A stretch of DNA of 64,000 nucleotides, taken from the NCBI RefSeq assembly GCF_000153125.2, contig NZ_CM002299.1:992809-1056808 (forward strand). Direction: 5' to 3'. Below, piece after piece: positions 13,841-23,731 of this stretch. Each line of letters opens with the position of its first letter. The first letter of the stretch is position 1. The stretch is from Congregibacter litoralis KT71 (lineage in GTDB: Bacteria; Pseudomonadota; Gammaproteobacteria; Pseudomonadales; Halieaceae). The notes below the pieces were generated by a model that did not search any database, was not told the DNA's origin, and worked only from the letters and a program-made list of their open reading frames with translations. Position numbers and translations under genes: made by a program.

Positions 13841-14012
13841 TCGCGATGAATCCTGCGTTGATCATGACACAGGTCATGGTATCGAACGAAAGGCGCGCGG
13901 TAAGCTGAATCAATGCTGCGGTGAACGCAACGGTCACCGTCGTTATAGTGGCAAAAGCAGTCACGAAAGCGGCCGCTAAAACTGGTCATTAAAATAACTT
14001 CAGGAGTTTCCT

Positions 14013-14258
14013 ATGTCTGTAACACATCACGATCTTGTGCATGAATTTCCCGAGCACAAAGAGCGTATTCATGATTTAAAAACCAGTAATGCGCATTTTC
14101 GCAAGCTTTTCGAGCAGTACCACGATCTGACTCGCGAAGTTGAAAACATGGAAAACGAGGTCACACCTGTGACGACGCAGACCGAAGAAGACGCCAAGCT
14201 TAAGCGCCTGCATCTAAAAGATGAGCTCTATCGCATGATTACCCAAGAGGCCCATTAA
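14013..14258 (+). CDS. YdcH/DUF465 family small protein
   Basis: This is an 81-residue protein of the DUF465 family: short, highly charged, His-rich at the N-terminus (MSVTHHDLVHEFPEHKERIH), and predicted to be two helices forming a coiled coil (VENMENEV, KLKRLHLKDELYRMI). Family members are widespread in proteobacteria, and their function is unknown. A CAGGAG ribosome binding site precedes the ATG. Its stop codon overlaps the start of the next gene by one base (TAATG), so the two are translationally coupled. Confidence 0.8.
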   Translation: MSVTHHDLVHEFPEHKERIHDLKTSNAHFRKLFEQYHDLTREVENMENEVTPVTTQTEEDAKLKRLHLKDELYRMITQEAH

Positions 14259-14578
14259 TGACTGTCGATGGCTCACAGGAAAAGCAGGCGCTTCAGCGTC
14301 GATTAGAGGAGTTGGAGGGACGTCTCGAAAAGCTTAAGCGCGATGCCGCTCAGGCGCACTCCTCCGACTCCGCCGAGCAGGCCCAGGAGCGGGAGAACGA
14401 CGAAGTGGTTGATGCCATTGGCGTCGAGACACGGGAAGCTATCGTTGCCCTGAAGGCCGCGCTCCTCAGAATGGAGGAGGGAAGCTATGGGGTATGCGTC
14501 GAGTGTGGGGGCACTATTGCTGCCGCGCGTCTTGAGGCACGCCCGGAGGCCACCCATTGCATCAACTGCGCGGACTGA
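14258..14578 (+). CDS. DksA/TraR-like C4 zinc-finger protein
   Basis: This is a 106-residue protein with an N-terminal coiled coil (about residues 6-30) and a C-terminal zinc finger formed by C80, C83, C101 and C104 (CVECGG ... HCINCAD), the layout of the DksA/TraR superfamily. DksA and TraR act in the secondary channel of RNA polymerase with or without ppGpp. Whether this shorter relative does so is inference. It lacks an obvious DxxDxA coiled-coil tip motif in the usual form. It is coupled to the DUF465 gene and lies directly upstream of the S10 operon promoter. Confidence 0.75.
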   Translation: MTVDGSQEKQALQRRLEELEGRLEKLKRDAAQAHSSDSAEQAQERENDEVVDAIGVETREAIVALKAALLRMEEGSYGVCVECGGTIAAARLEARPEATHCINCAD

Positions 14579-14697
14579 CGCCCCTTCGACATGAAGTAGT
14601 TCGAGTCAAAGCACCTTCCTCTCCCGCCGTACCCTAGGGCCCCGGCGATCCCAAGGGGATAAACTCCCCGGTCTGTCGATATTTCACAACATATTCC

Positions 14698-14726
14698 TTG
14701 ACAGTCGGGGTGCTCATACCTAGAAT
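14698..14726 (+). promoter_or_regulatory. Sigma70 promoter of the S10 operon
   Basis: TTGACA (14698-14703), a 17-nt spacer and TAGAAT (14721-14726) match the consensus closely. The predicted start at about 14733 leaves a leader of about 62 nt before rpsJ. Confidence 0.8.
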
Positions 14727-14747
14727 TCGCGCTCCATTTGTCGGGGT

Positions 14748-14772
14748 CCCCACCGCGGGGCTCTGGTTTTTT
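14748..14772 (+). promoter_or_regulatory. Possible attenuator hairpin in the rpsJ leader
   Basis: CCCC (14748-14751) and GGGG (14757-14760) can pair, with CTCTGG and six Ts (14767-14772) following. The stem is short, so this is a weak terminator-like candidate placed between the promoter and rpsJ. Confidence 0.3.
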
Positions 14773-14794
14773 GAAAAGATTGGAGACTGATCGC

Positions 14795-15106
14795 GTGCAG
14801 AATCAACGCATACGTATTCGCCTGAAAGCTTTTGACCACCGCCTGATCGATACCTCGACTCAGGAAATCGTTGAAACAGCTCGGCGAACCGGCGCACAGG
14901 TACGAGGCCCTATACCTTTACCTACGCGCAAAGAACGTTACACCGTGCTGGTTTCACCGCACGTTAATAAGGACGCCCGTGATCAGTACGAGATTCGTAC
15001 CCACAAGCGCCTTCTCGACATCATTGAGCCTACGGAAAAGACCGTTGACGCATTGATGAAGCTCGACCTGGCGGCGGGCGTGGAAGTACAAATCAGTCTT
15101 GGTTAA
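14795..15106 (+). CDS. rpsJ: 30S ribosomal protein S10
   Basis: This is the 103-residue S10 (NusE), a 30S head protein that also binds NusB and NusG in transcription antitermination. I place the start at GTG 14795, which follows a TGGAGA motif and gives [16 protein letters not shown] and the exact E. coli length. A longer frame from 14738 adds residues unlike any S10. It heads the S10 operon behind the TTGACA/TAGAAT promoter. Confidence 0.97.
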   Translation: MQNQRIRIRLKAFDHRLIDTSTQEIVETARRTGAQVRGPIPLPTRKERYTVLVSPHVNKDARDQYEIRTHKRLLDIIEPTEKTVDALMKLDLAAGVEVQISLG

Positions 15107-15247
15107 CGACAATTCGTAGCAAGACCTGCCTCGGCCACCGGTGGTAACACAAAGGACGGCGCGAGGTGTGTAACGCCCAAGTCTTCAATGGTGAGGAAAT
15201 GGGCGGCCATAGAGGGTGAGAGCCCCGTACACTGTGAGGTTGGCAAA

Positions 15248-15883
15248 ATGACTATTGGCTTAGTCGGCCGGAAATCCGGCATGACGCGCGTCTTTACTGA
15301 AGACGGCGCATCTATACCAGTAACCGTAGTGGAGGTTTCTCCAAACCGCGTTACTCAAATCAAAGAAAACGACAGCGATGGCTATCGTTCGATTCAAGTA
15401 ACTGCGGGCAGCCGAAAGGCCGCCAAAGTAAGCAAGTCCGAGGCGGGTCTCTTCGCCAAGGCTGGTGTTGAAGCCGGCCGTGGCCTCTGGGAATTCCGTC
15501 TGTCTGCTGAAGAAGAAGGCTTTGAGGTTGGCGCTGAGCTGACCGTAGAGCGCTTCGAAGAAGGCCAGAAAGTGGATGTTGCTGGCAAGTCCAAGGGTAA
15601 AGGTTTCCAGGGCGTCATTAAGCGTTGGAACTTCAGCATGCAGGATGCTACCCACGGTAACTCCCTGTCGCACCGTGCGCCTGGCTCGATTGGCCAGTGT
15701 CAAACCCCGGGTCGCGTCTTCAAAGGCAAGAAGATGTCGGGCCAGATGGGTAACACAAACGTTACGGTTCAGGGTCTTGAGATCGTGCGCGTAGATGCAG
15801 AGCGTAATCTGCTCCTGATTAAAGGTGCTGTACCTGGTGCACCCGGTGGGGACGTTGTCGTACGTCCGGCCGTTAAAGGCTGA
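15248..15883 (+). CDS. rplC: 50S ribosomal protein L3
   Basis: This is the 211-residue L3, an early 50S assembly protein whose central loop reaches the peptidyl transferase centre. ATG 15248 is chosen over the longer frame from 15188 because [16 protein letters not shown] is the family N-terminus and GTGAGG precedes it. The glutamine methylated by PrmB in E. coli lies in the motif [16 protein letters not shown]. It is second in the S10 operon. Confidence 0.97.
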   Translation: MTIGLVGRKSGMTRVFTEDGASIPVTVVEVSPNRVTQIKENDSDGYRSIQVTAGSRKAAKVSKSEAGLFAKAGVEAGRGLWEFRLSAEEEGFEVGAELTVERFEEGQKVDVAGKSKGKGFQGVIKRWNFSMQDATHGNSLSHRAPGSIGQCQTPGRVFKGKKMSGQMGNTNVTVQGLEIVRVDAERNLLLIKGAVPGAPGGDVVVRPAVKG

Positions 15884-15900
15884 GCGCGGGAGGAATATAG

Positions 15901-16518
15901 GTGGAACTGAGTATATTAAAGCCCGGGAACGAGTCGGCAGGCACGCTTTCCGTGTCCGATGCCAACTTCGCGCGCGAGTACAACGAAGACCTGGTACACC
16001 AGGTTGTGACGTCTTTTCTCGCAGGTGCCCGTCAGGGAACGCGAGCTCAAAAGACGCGATCTGATGTCAGCGGCGGTGGTAAGAAGCCCTGGCGCCAGAA
16101 GGGCACAGGCCGTGCCCGTGCGGGGACGATTCGCTCGCCGATTTGGCGTAGCGGTGGCGTGACCTTCGCTGCACGGCCCCAGGATCACAGTGTCAAGGTA
16201 AATCGCAAGATGTACCGCGCCGCCCTGAAGACCATCATGTCCGAGCTTACTCGTCAGGATCGTCTGGTAGTGGTTGAAACATTGGACCTTGATGCGCCTA
16301 AAACAAAGCTGTTGGTCAATCAGTTGGATGGCTACGGCGTAAACAGTGCGCTGCTGATTGCCGATCAGGTTAACGAAAACCTGTATCTGGCGTCGCGCAA
16401 TCTGCAAAAGGTTGATGTCCGTGATGTTCAGGCCATCGACCCCGTAAGTCTGCTGGCTCATGACAAGGTCATGGTTACCGTAGACGCCATTAAGAAGATT
16501 GAGGAGATGTTGGCATGA
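15901..16518 (+). CDS. rplD: 50S ribosomal protein L4
   Basis: This is the 205-residue L4, whose extended loop lines the peptide exit tunnel ([15 protein letters not shown], about residues 60-75, the site of macrolide-resistance changes elsewhere). The start is GTG 15901 after GGGAGGAA. In E. coli L4 also represses the S10 operon. Its last four bases overlap rplW (ATGA). Confidence 0.97.
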   Translation: MELSILKPGNESAGTLSVSDANFAREYNEDLVHQVVTSFLAGARQGTRAQKTRSDVSGGGKKPWRQKGTGRARAGTIRSPIWRSGGVTFAARPQDHSVKVNRKMYRAALKTIMSELTRQDRLVVVETLDLDAPKTKLLVNQLDGYGVNSALLIADQVNENLYLASRNLQKVDVRDVQAIDPVSLLAHDKVMVTVDAIKKIEEMLA

Positions 16519-16811
16519 ACCGTGAGCGCGTATTTCAGGTGCTGATGGGTCCGCATGTGTCGGAAAAGGCAGCCATTGTTGCCGATGCCAACAATCAGTA
16601 CGTATTTAAAGTAGCTCTCGACGCTACCAAGAACGAGATCCGCAAGTCTGTGGAGCAGCTGTTCAAGGTTAGTGTTGAGGATGTCCAGACTCTTAAGGTC
16701 AAGGGCAAGATGAAGCGGAATCGTTACGGTTTTAGCACCAAGCCGACCTGGAAGAAGGCCTATGTCCGAATTGCCCAGGGGCAGGACATCGACTTCGCGG
16801 CAGCTGAGTAA
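16515..16811 (+). CDS. rplW: 50S ribosomal protein L23
   Basis: This is the 98-residue L23 at the tunnel exit, the docking site for trigger factor and SRP. It starts [19 protein letters not shown] and has the [18 protein letters not shown] end typical of the family. It overlaps rplD by 4 bp and precedes rplB by 14 bp. Confidence 0.97.
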   Translation: MNRERVFQVLMGPHVSEKAAIVADANNQYVFKVALDATKNEIRKSVEQLFKVSVEDVQTLKVKGKMKRNRYGFSTKPTWKKAYVRIAQGQDIDFAAAE

Positions 16812-16825
16812 GGGAGAGCGGGCAA

Positions 16826-17653
16826 ATGGCAATTGCAAAAAGTAAGCCGACGTCAGCGGGCCGCCGTCACCAGGTTCGCGTCGTTAATCAGGATCTGCAC
16901 AAGGGCGCACCCTACGCGCCGCTGCTGGAAAGGCAGTCGCGCAATGGCGGTCGAAACAATAACGGGCGCATCACCACGCGTCACGTTGGCGGTGGACATA
17001 AGCAGCACTACCGCGTTATCGATTTTAAGCGCAACAAAGATGCGATCCCCGCGAAGGTAGAGCGTATTGAATACGACCCTAACCGCACTGCGCACATCGC
17101 ACTGCTGTTGTTCGCCGATGGCGAGCGTCGTTACATCATCGCACCCAAGGGCTTGAAAGCAGGCGATGCCGTGCAGTCAGGGTCGGCGGCACCGATCAAG
17201 ACCGGTAACTGTCTGCCATTACGGAATATTCCCGTGGGTTCTGTAGTCCACGGTGTGGAGTTGAAGCCCGGTAAGGGTGCGCAGCTCGCTCGTTCTGCCG
17301 GTGCGTCTGTGCAGCTCGCTGCTCGTGAAGGTCGTTACGCAACGATTCGCCTGCGCTCCGGTGAGATGCGCAAGGTGCTGGCGGATTGCCGCGCGACCCT
17401 GGGCGAAGTGTCCAACTCAGAGCACAGCCTGCGCAAGCTGGGTAAAGCGGGTGCTGCGCGCTGGCGCGGTGTTCGTCCGACGGTACGTGGTGTTGCCATG
17501 AACCCCGTTGATCACCCCCATGGTGGTGGTGAAGGCCGTACTTCGGGTGGACGGCATCCGGTCAGCCCCTGGGGCACGCCGACCAAGGGTTACAAGACCC
17601 GCAAGAACAAGCGTACCGATGATCTCATCGTGCGTCGCCGGCGCAAGAAGTAA
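16826..17653 (+). CDS. rplB: 50S ribosomal protein L2
   Basis: This is the 275-residue L2, needed for subunit association and peptidyl transfer. It has the conserved loop [20 protein letters not shown] near the C-terminus, with the essential histidine. The Shine-Dalgarno is AGGGAGAG, and rpsS follows 48 bp later. A frame shadow on the plus strand in the same span is not real. Confidence 0.97.
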   Translation: MAIAKSKPTSAGRRHQVRVVNQDLHKGAPYAPLLERQSRNGGRNNNGRITTRHVGGGHKQHYRVIDFKRNKDAIPAKVERIEYDPNRTAHIALLLFADGERRYIIAPKGLKAGDAVQSGSAAPIKTGNCLPLRNIPVGSVVHGVELKPGKGAQLARSAGASVQLAAREGRYATIRLRSGEMRKVLADCRATLGEVSNSEHSLRKLGKAGAARWRGVRPTVRGVAMNPVDHPHGGGEGRTSGGRHPVSPWGTPTKGYKTRKNKRTDDLIVRRRRKK

Positions 17654-17701
17654 CGCCGGCGCCCTTTGGGATTGGACGAATAGAATTAGAGGAACAAAAC
17701 A

Positions 17702-17977
17702 GTGCCACGTTCATTAAAGAAAGGCCCGTTTATTGACCTTCACCTCATGAAGAAGGTGGAGGCCGCGCTGGAGGCCAATGATCGCCGACCCATCAAGACC
17801 TGGTCGCGTCGCTCTATGGTGTCTCCGGATATGGTTGGTTTGACGATTGCCGTACACAACGGGCGACAGCACGTGCCTGTTTTGGTCAACGAAGACATGG
17901 TAGGCCACAAGCTTGGCGAGTTCGCGGTAACGCGCACGTTCAAGGGCCACGTTGTGGACAAGAAGGTCAAGCGCTAA
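17702..17977 (+). CDS. rpsS: 30S ribosomal protein S19
   Basis: This is the 91-residue S19 of the 30S head, partner of S13. GTG 17702 gives [15 protein letters not shown], the family N-terminus, after a GAGGAAC ribosome binding site. The NGRQHVPV and GHKLGEFA segments are typical. It has the normal position between rplB and rplV. Confidence 0.97.
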   Translation: MPRSLKKGPFIDLHLMKKVEAALEANDRRPIKTWSRRSMVSPDMVGLTIAVHNGRQHVPVLVNEDMVGHKLGEFAVTRTFKGHVVDKKVKR

Positions 17978-18005
17978 GCGCTAGCCGGGAATAGGAATCG
18001 GATTG

Positions 18006-18344
18006 ATGGAAGTTTCAGCTAGATTAAAGGGTGCACGCATCTCCGCGCAAAAAGCGCGGCTGGTTGCAGACCAGGTTCGCGGCAAGCCCGTCGAAGAGGC
18101 TCTGTCGGTGCTGGAGTACAGCAACAAGAAGGCAGCGCACATTGTTCGCAAGGTGTTGAACTCTGCTATTGCGAATGCTGAGAACAACGAAGGCGCGGAT
18201 GTCGATGAGCTGAAGGTTTCGACGGTTTTTGTCGATGAAGGCATGACCATGAAGCGTCTTCGCCCACGAGCCAAGGGTCGCGCAGATCGTATTTTCAAGC
18301 GCAGCTGTCATATCACCGTTAAAGTCGCCGACGGCGAAAGCTAA
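18006..18344 (+). CDS. rplV: 50S ribosomal protein L22
   Basis: This is the 112-residue L22, whose beta hairpin lines the exit tunnel ([15 protein letters not shown], near residue 85). ATG 18006 is preferred over the in-frame TTG at 18003 immediately before it. TAGGAAT lies upstream. It is followed by rpsC after 19 bp. Confidence 0.97.
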   Translation: MEVSARLKGARISAQKARLVADQVRGKPVEEALSVLEYSNKKAAHIVRKVLNSAIANAENNEGADVDELKVSTVFVDEGMTMKRLRPRAKGRADRIFKRSCHITVKVADGES

Positions 18345-18363
18345 AGGATTAGGAGAGGACCAC

Positions 18364-19032
18364 ATGGGTCAGAAAGTACATCCCACGGGCATCCGCCTTG
18401 GCATCGTCAAGGACCATACTTCGGTTTGGTATGCGGACCGTAAGAACTACGCCAAGCAATTGGTGACCGATTTGCAGGTGCGCAGCCTGATCGAAAAGAA
18501 GCTCGACAACGCCTCCGTAAGTCGCGTTGTGATTGAGCGTCCGGCTCAAACGGCACGGATCACCATTCACACGGCTCGCCCCGGTATCGTGATTGGTAAA
18601 AAAGGTGAGGATGTCGACAAGCTGCGTAAGCAGCTGACTAAGGAAATGGGTGTGCCCGTGCACATCAATATTGAAGAGATCCGCAAGCCGGATCTGGACG
18701 CACGCCTGGTTGCGCAGAACGTCGCGCAGCAGCTTGAGCGTCGGGTGATGTTCCGTCGGGCCATGAAGCGGGTTGTTCAAAACGCGATGCGCCAGGGCGC
18801 CGAAGGCATCAAGGTTCAGGTCAGTGGACGCCTCGGCGGTGCTGAGATTGCACGCACCGAGTGGTATCGCGAAGGTCGAGTGCCTTTGCACACGCTGCGG
18901 GCTGACATTGATTACGCAACATACGAGGCAGCAACTACCTACGGAATTCTGGGCGTCAAGGTCTGGATCTTCAAGGGTGAGGTGCTAGGCGCCGACGAGG
19001 CTGATAACGGCCGTAAGGCAGCGGCCAGCTAA
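18364..19032 (+). CDS. rpsC: 30S ribosomal protein S3
   Basis: This is the 222-residue S3 at the mRNA entry channel. The KH domain carries GKKGEDVD (about residues 79-86), and [18 protein letters not shown] is the family start. AGGAGAGG precedes the ATG. It is slightly shorter than the 233-residue E. coli protein, the difference lying in the variable C-terminal tail. Confidence 0.97.
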   Translation: MGQKVHPTGIRLGIVKDHTSVWYADRKNYAKQLVTDLQVRSLIEKKLDNASVSRVVIERPAQTARITIHTARPGIVIGKKGEDVDKLRKQLTKEMGVPVHINIEEIRKPDLDARLVAQNVAQQLERRVMFRRAMKRVVQNAMRQGAEGIKVQVSGRLGGAEIARTEWYREGRVPLHTLRADIDYATYEAATTYGILGVKVWIFKGEVLGADEADNGRKAAAS

Positions 19033-19061
19033 GCGGCCAAAGAAGCTAAGGGTTTAGAAGA

Positions 19062-19475
19062 ATGCTGCAACCAAAACGTACAAAGTTTCGCAAGATGATG
19101 AAGGGCCGCAACCGTGGTCTGGCTCATCGTGGTAGCAAGGTTAGCTTTGGCGAATTCGGACTGAAGGCCACGGGCCGCGGGCGTGTTACTGCGCGCCAGA
19201 TTGAGGCGGCCCGTCGTGCCATGACCCGTCACATCAAGCGTGGCGGCAAGATCTGGATCCGTGTTTTCCCGGACAAGCCAATTACCGGCAAGCCGTTGGA
19301 GGTTCGTCAGGGTAAAGGTAAAGGTAACGTCGAGTACTGGGTAGCTCAGGTTCAGCCTGGCAAGGTGCTCTACGAGGTACAGGGTGTGTCGGAAGAATTG
19401 GCGCGCGAGGCGTTTGAGCTCGCGGCGGCGAAAATTCCGGTGTCCACTGCATTTGTTAAAAGATCGGTGATGTGA
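19062..19475 (+). CDS. rplP: 50S ribosomal protein L16
   Basis: This is the 137-residue L16 near the A-site tRNA elbow. It starts [19 protein letters not shown] and has the conserved [18 protein letters not shown] block. Its stop codon overlaps the rpmC start by one base. Confidence 0.97.
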   Translation: MLQPKRTKFRKMMKGRNRGLAHRGSKVSFGEFGLKATGRGRVTARQIEAARRAMTRHIKRGGKIWIRVFPDKPITGKPLEVRQGKGKGNVEYWVAQVQPGKVLYEVQGVSEELAREAFELAAAKIPVSTAFVKRSVM

Positions 19476-19666
19476 TGAAAGGCAGCGAATTGCGCGAGCA
19501 GAGCGCAGAACAACTAGGCGAGCAGCTGCTGGCACTCCGCGAGGAGCAGTTCAAGCTGCGTATGCAGAAGGCGACGGGCCAGTTGAGCCAGACGCACCTC
19601 CTGCAGGCCAACCAGCGCGACATCGCGCGGGTAAAAACCGTGTTGCACGAAAAGGCAGGTGAATAG
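19475..19666 (+). CDS. rpmC: 50S ribosomal protein L29
   Basis: This is the 63-residue, two-helix L29 next to L23 at the tunnel exit. I choose ATG 19475, which overlaps the rplP stop TGA by one base and gives [13 protein letters not shown] at 19472 would add only one residue. It matches the E. coli length. Confidence 0.96.
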   Translation: MKGSELREQSAEQLGEQLLALREEQFKLRMQKATGQLSQTHLLQANQRDIARVKTVLHEKAGE

Positions 19667-19668
19667 CG

Positions 19669-19938
19669 ATGTCAGCTGAAAAAAGAACCCGGACCGTAAC
19701 CGGCCGTGTAGTAAGCAACAAGATGGACAAGTCCATCACGGTGCTTATTGAGCGTCGCGTACGTCATCCTATGTATGGCAAGTACATGACACGCTCATCG
19801 AAGGTGCATGCGCACGACGCAGAGAACCAGTGTGCTATTGGTGATCTCGTGACGGTTGCGGAAGTGCGTCCTATCTCCAAGAGCAAGACCTGGAACCTCG
19901 TTGAGGTTGTAGAGAAAGGGGAGACTATCGCGCCATGA
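19669..19938 (+). CDS. rpsQ: 30S ribosomal protein S17
   Basis: This is the 89-residue S17, a primary 16S 5'-domain binder with an OB fold ([25 protein letters not shown]). It starts 2 bp after rpmC, and its 3' end overlaps rplN by 4 bp. Confidence 0.97.
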   Translation: MSAEKRTRTVTGRVVSNKMDKSITVLIERRVRHPMYGKYMTRSSKVHAHDAENQCAIGDLVTVAEVRPISKSKTWNLVEVVEKGETIAP

Positions 19939-20303
19939 TCCAGACAGAATCTTATTTGGAAGTAGCAGATAACAGCGGCGCCCGTCGTGTTATGTGCATC
20001 AAGGTCCTCGGTGGCTCCAAGCGTCGCTACGCGCGCGTTGGCGATCTCATCAAGGTGACCGTTAAAGAAGCTATTCCTCGCGGAAAAGTGAAAAAGGGTC
20101 AGGTCATGACCGCCGTGGTTGTGCGTACCAAGAAAGGTGTTCGCCGGCCGGACGGATCTTTGATCAAGTTTGACGACAACGCAGCGGTCCTGTTGAACAA
20201 CCAGGAAGCGCCTATCGGCACCCGTATTTTTGGGCCGGTAACCCGCGAGCTTCGTGGTGAGAAATTCATGAAGATCATTTCCCTTGCACCGGAAGTGATC
20301 TGA
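19935..20303 (+). CDS. rplN: 50S ribosomal protein L14
   Basis: This is the 122-residue L14 at the intersubunit face (bridge B8) and the docking site of RsfS. It starts [18 protein letters not shown]. In E. coli this gene opens the spc operon. Here it overlaps rpsQ by 4 bp, and no separate promoter is visible, so S10 and spc genes probably share transcripts. Confidence 0.97.
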   Translation: MIQTESYLEVADNSGARRVMCIKVLGGSKRRYARVGDLIKVTVKEAIPRGKVKKGQVMTAVVVRTKKGVRRPDGSLIKFDDNAAVLLNNQEAPIGTRIFGPVTRELRGEKFMKIISLAPEVI

Positions 20304-20358
20304 CGGCGGGCGACTCAAAAGGTTGCCGCGCAGTAGAAAGAGTAAAGAGTAGAGAGCA

Positions 20359-20673
20359 ATGTTGAAGATTAAATGTGACGATGAAGTAATCGTGCTCGCT
20401 GGCAAAGACAAGGGCAAGCGCGGCAAAGTGCGAAAAATCGTAGATGACAGCCGTGTGATCGTCACAGGTGTCAACATGATTAAGAAGCACACCAAGCCTA
20501 ACCCCCAGGCGGGCGTACAGGGCGGAATCGTAGAGCGTGAAGCGGCGATCCAGGTGTCAAACATAGCTATCTTCAATCCAGAGACGAGCAAGGCGGATCG
20601 TATCGGCTTTCGCGTTGAAGACGGAAAGAAGGTCAGATTTTATAAGTCCAGCGGCGCAGCGCTGGACGCCTAA
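20359..20673 (+). CDS. rplX: 50S ribosomal protein L24
   Basis: This is the 104-residue L24, an assembly initiator that binds 23S domain I. The KOW motif is [13 protein letters not shown] (about residues 15-27). ATG 20359 follows a weak AGAGAGC site. Confidence 0.97.
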   Translation: MLKIKCDDEVIVLAGKDKGKRGKVRKIVDDSRVIVTGVNMIKKHTKPNPQAGVQGGIVEREAAIQVSNIAIFNPETSKADRIGFRVEDGKKVRFYKSSGAALDA

Positions 20674-20696
20674 GGGCAAGGAACAGGTACAAGCAA

Positions 20697-21236
20697 ATGG
20701 CAACCTTGAAAGATAAGTACCGGGATGAAATCGCGGTCAAGCTCAAAGAAGAGCTGGGCTTGGATAACGTGATGGAAGTACCGCGGATTACCAAGATCAC
20801 CCTGAACATGGGTGTCGGCGAAGCTGTGGGCGACAAGAAGGTCATGGAGAGTGCGCTCTCTGATATGACCAAGATCGCCGGGCAGAAGCCCGTTGTAACC
20901 CTGGCGCGTCGCTCCATTGCCGGCTTCAAGATCCGTGATGGTTGGCCGATCGGCTGCAAGGTAACCCTGCGCAGTGAGCGCATGTACGAGTTTCTTGATC
21001 GCCTGGTGAGCATTGCAATACCGCGTATCCGTGACTTCCGTGGCATCAGCCCCAAGTCCTTTGACGGCCGCGGTAACTTTGCCATGGGCGTTACAGAGCA
21101 GATTATCTTCCCGGAGATCAACTACGACGAAGTCGATAGCCTCCGCGGTATGGATATCACTATTACAACGACAGCCCGCACGGACGACGAAGGTCGTGCC
21201 TTGCTGCGTGCTTTCAATTTTCCGCTGAAAGGGTAA
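20697..21236 (+). CDS. rplE: 50S ribosomal protein L5
   Basis: This is the 179-residue L5, which binds 5S rRNA and contacts P-site tRNA. Conserved segments include [30 protein letters not shown] and the C-terminal [11 protein letters not shown]. In E. coli the S8 repressor binds at the start of this gene. Confidence 0.97.
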   Translation: MATLKDKYRDEIAVKLKEELGLDNVMEVPRITKITLNMGVGEAVGDKKVMESALSDMTKIAGQKPVVTLARRSIAGFKIRDGWPIGCKVTLRSERMYEFLDRLVSIAIPRIRDFRGISPKSFDGRGNFAMGVTEQIIFPEINYDEVDSLRGMDITITTTARTDDEGRALLRAFNFPLKG

Positions 21237-21244
21237 TTCGGGTT

Positions 21245-21550
21245 ATGGCAAAGAAGTCGATGATTGCGCGTGAAGACAAGCGTGCTCGTACCGTCGCCCG
21301 CTACGCGGCGAAGCGTGCAGAAATCAAAGCGGTCCTGGCCAGCACAACGGCCACCGATGAAGAGAAGTGGGATGCGCAGGTCGCGCTGCAGAAGCTGCCG
21401 CGCAATGCTAGCCCCGTGCGTCAGCAGCGTCGCTGCCAGATCACCGGTCGCCCCCATGGTGTGTATCGCAAGTTTGGTTTGTGTCGTAACAAGCTCCGTG
21501 AGGCCGCCATGCGCGGTGACGTCCCCGGTTTGGTCAAGGCCAGCTGGTAA
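21245..21550 (+). CDS. rpsN: 30S ribosomal protein S14 (zinc-free type)
   Basis: This is the 101-residue S14. It is the long form without the CxxC zinc ribbon of short S14 proteins. The signature [20 protein letters not shown] is near residue 70. It lies 8 bp after rplE. Confidence 0.97.
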   Translation: MAKKSMIAREDKRARTVARYAAKRAEIKAVLASTTATDEEKWDAQVALQKLPRNASPVRQQRRCQITGRPHGVYRKFGLCRNKLREAAMRGDVPGLVKASW

Positions 21551-21574
21551 GCGAAGCCGAGAAGGAATAGAAAC

Positions 21575-21970
21575 ATGAGTATGCAAGACCCCCTGGCGGA
21601 TATGTTGACCCGCATTCGCAACGCGCAGATGGCCGGCAAAACCAGCATCGATATGCCTGGTTCAAAGCTTAAAGCTGCGGTAGCGAAAGTACTTGAAGAA
21701 GAAGGTTACATCGCAGGATTCGAGGCCCACGCCGATGGTGTGAAGCCGCGTCTGCGTCTGGACCTTAAATATTTTGATGGGAAGCCCGTCATCGCGGAGA
21801 TAGATCGCGTCAGTCGTCCTAGCGTGCGTCGTTACGCCAGCAAGGATGAGTTGCCGACCGTTCGTGGTGGCCTGGGAGTCGCAATCGTGTCGACCTCCCG
21901 TGGCGTAATGACCGACCGAGCGGCTCGTGCTGCCGGCGTAGGTGGCGAGGTGCTTTGCACGGTCTTCTAA
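21575..21970 (+). CDS. rpsH: 30S ribosomal protein S8
   Basis: This is the 131-residue S8, a central-domain 16S binder and, in E. coli, the repressor of the spc genes. It starts [16 protein letters not shown] and ends with the [13 protein letters not shown] block. AGGAAT precedes the ATG. Confidence 0.97.
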   Translation: MSMQDPLADMLTRIRNAQMAGKTSIDMPGSKLKAAVAKVLEEEGYIAGFEAHADGVKPRLRLDLKYFDGKPVIAEIDRVSRPSVRRYASKDELPTVRGGLGVAIVSTSRGVMTDRAARAAGVGGEVLCTVF

Positions 21971-22052
21971 AGACCCCTGTGCGAGCTTGGCTAGTTAAAA
22001 GATTTACCGTTGCTTTGCAGCAGCGATAAAAGTTGAAGAGAAAGGGCGAAGT

Positions 22053-22580
22053 ATGTCCAGAGTTGCAAACAATCCAGTCTCCCTGCCGAAAGGCGTGGAG
22101 TTGACCGTGGACGGTCGTGAAGTGCAGGTAAAGGGTGCCAAGGGCTCTCTGACCCTGTCTCTTTATGATGGCGTCAACATTGACCAGGAAGATGGCACTG
22201 TGACCTTCGCTTATGACAGCGATGCGTCAAAAGCGATGGCGGGTACGACCCGTGCGCTGGTGAACAACATGGTCAAGGGCGTGTCTGAGGGGTGGCAGAA
22301 GAAGCTGGTCCTCAACGGTGTTGGTTATCGTGCCAAGGCGTCGGGAAAGTCGGTCAATCTGACCATCGGACTGTCCCACCCGGTCGATTTTGAGCTGCCC
22401 GAAGGGCTCAGCGCTGAGACACCGTCCCAGACTGAGATCGTGGTCAGCGGAATAGACAAGCAGGCTGTGGGCGAAGCGGCGGCGAAAATCCGTGCCTTCC
22501 GTCCACCGGAGCCATACAAAGGCAAAGGTATTCGTTACGCGGATGAGCATGTCCGTCGTAAGGAAGCCAAGAAGAAGTAA
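22053..22580 (+). CDS. rplF: 50S ribosomal protein L6
   Basis: This is the 175-residue L6 near the sarcin-ricin loop, made of two similar domains. The C-terminal block [17 protein letters not shown] is diagnostic. The 82-bp spacer from rpsH is among the longest in the cluster but has no clear promoter. Confidence 0.97.
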   Translation: MSRVANNPVSLPKGVELTVDGREVQVKGAKGSLTLSLYDGVNIDQEDGTVTFAYDSDASKAMAGTTRALVNNMVKGVSEGWQKKLVLNGVGYRAKASGKSVNLTIGLSHPVDFELPEGLSAETPSQTEIVVSGIDKQAVGEAAAKIRAFRPPEPYKGKGIRYADEHVRRKEAKKK

Positions 22581-22592
22581 CAGGACAACGAG

Positions 22593-22943
22593 ATGAGTGC
22601 AAAGAACGATTCGCGTCTCCGTCGCGCCCGCAAAGCGCGTCAGCGTATGCGCACCCAGGGTGCTAACCGTCTGAGCGTACACCGTACGCCGCGTCACATT
22701 TACGCGCAGGTGTTCGCGCCTGCAGGCGATGCCGTTCTGGCAAGTGCTTCTACGTTGGACAGCAGTCTGCGTGGCGGTGCGACGGGCAACATTGATGCAG
22801 CATCCGCTGTTGGCAAGCTCCTCGCTGAGCGTGCAAAGGCTGCGGGTATTGAAAAGGTCGCTTTTGATCGCGGTGGTTTTAAGTACCACGGGCGGGTGAA
22901 GGCGCTGGCTGAAGCCGCGCGCGAAGGCGGACTGGAATTCTAG
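22593..22943 (+). CDS. rplR: 50S ribosomal protein L18
   Basis: This is the 116-residue L18, which binds 5S rRNA with L5 and L25. It starts [19 protein letters not shown] and has the [21 protein letters not shown] end. It follows rplF by 12 bp. Confidence 0.97.
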   Translation: MSAKNDSRLRRARKARQRMRTQGANRLSVHRTPRHIYAQVFAPAGDAVLASASTLDSSLRGGATGNIDAASAVGKLLAERAKAAGIEKVAFDRGGFKYHGRVKALAEAAREGGLEF

Positions 22944-22955
22944 GGTATATAGACG

Positions 22956-23462
22956 ATGGCGTTTAACGATCAGAAGCAGCAAGACGGCGATCTCCAGGAA
23001 AAACTGGTTCAGGTCAACCGTGTGGCAAAAGTAGTGAAGGGCGGCCGGATCTTTGGTTTTACCGCGCTTACTGTTGTTGGCGACGGCAAGGGTCGCGTTG
23101 GTTTCGGCCGTGGCAAGGCGCGTGAAGTGCCTGTTGCCATTCAGAAAGCAATGGAAGCGGCTCGACGCAACATGATTCAGGTGGATCTCGACAACGGGAC
23201 GATCCAGTACCCCATCAAGGCACGTCATGGTGCTTCCAAGGTGTACATGCAGCCTGCCTCTGAAGGTACCGGCGTGATCGCTGGTGGCGCCATGCGCGCG
23301 GTTCTCGAGATCGCCGGTGTCCACAACGTTCTGGCCAAATGCTATGGCTCCACAAACCCGGTGAACGTGGTGCGAGCCACCTTCAATGGTCTGCGTGATA
23401 TGGCATCTCCCGAGTCGGTGGCTGCCAAGCGTGGAAAGAGCGTCGAAGAGATTTACGGTTAA
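22956..23462 (+). CDS. rpsE: 30S ribosomal protein S5
   Basis: This is the 168-residue S5, which shapes decoding accuracy and the mRNA channel. The [19 protein letters not shown] loop includes the spectinomycin-linked region. The ATG at 22956 has no strong Shine-Dalgarno (GGTATATAGACG), which is unusual for this cluster. Confidence 0.97.
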   Translation: MAFNDQKQQDGDLQEKLVQVNRVAKVVKGGRIFGFTALTVVGDGKGRVGFGRGKAREVPVAIQKAMEAARRNMIQVDLDNGTIQYPIKARHGASKVYMQPASEGTGVIAGGAMRAVLEIAGVHNVLAKCYGSTNPVNVVRATFNGLRDMASPESVAAKRGKSVEEIYG

Positions 23463-23542
23463 CAGGCTATTTAAGGGCTGTTTTTCCAGTAGTTTAAGTA
23501 ATTTCAGCACCAATTTTGTGCAACAACACGGATTAGCGAGTC

Positions 23543-23731
23543 ATGGCTAAGGCAACGATTAAGGTCACCCTGACCAAGAGCAGCAACGGGCGGTTAAAGA
23601 ATCACCGCGCCTGCGTAGCCGGTTTGGGACTGCGCCGCATTGGACACACGGTGGAGGTGGAAGACACCCCCTCGGTACGCGGCATGATTAACAAAGTCAG
23701 CTATATGCTGAACGTGGAGGAACAGGCGTGA
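23543..23731 (+). CDS. rpmD: 50S ribosomal protein L30
   Basis: This is the 62-residue L30. It starts [21 protein letters not shown] and has [10 protein letters not shown]. An 80-bp spacer separates it from rpsE and contains a weak 5-bp hairpin before a T run. It overlaps rplO by 4 bp (GTGA). Confidence 0.97.
   Translation: MAKATIKVTLTKSSNGRLKNHRACVAGLGLRRIGHTVEVEDTPSVRGMINKVSYMLNVEEQA

Noticed and set aside
14634..14897. Minus-strand frame over the rpsJ promoter
   Set aside because: It would run through a near-consensus promoter and the start of rpsJ; no supporting signal.
23463..23542. Hairpin with T run between rpsE and rpmD as a terminator
   Set aside because: Only about five base pairs with a mismatch; unlikely to terminate within a continuous ribosomal operon.
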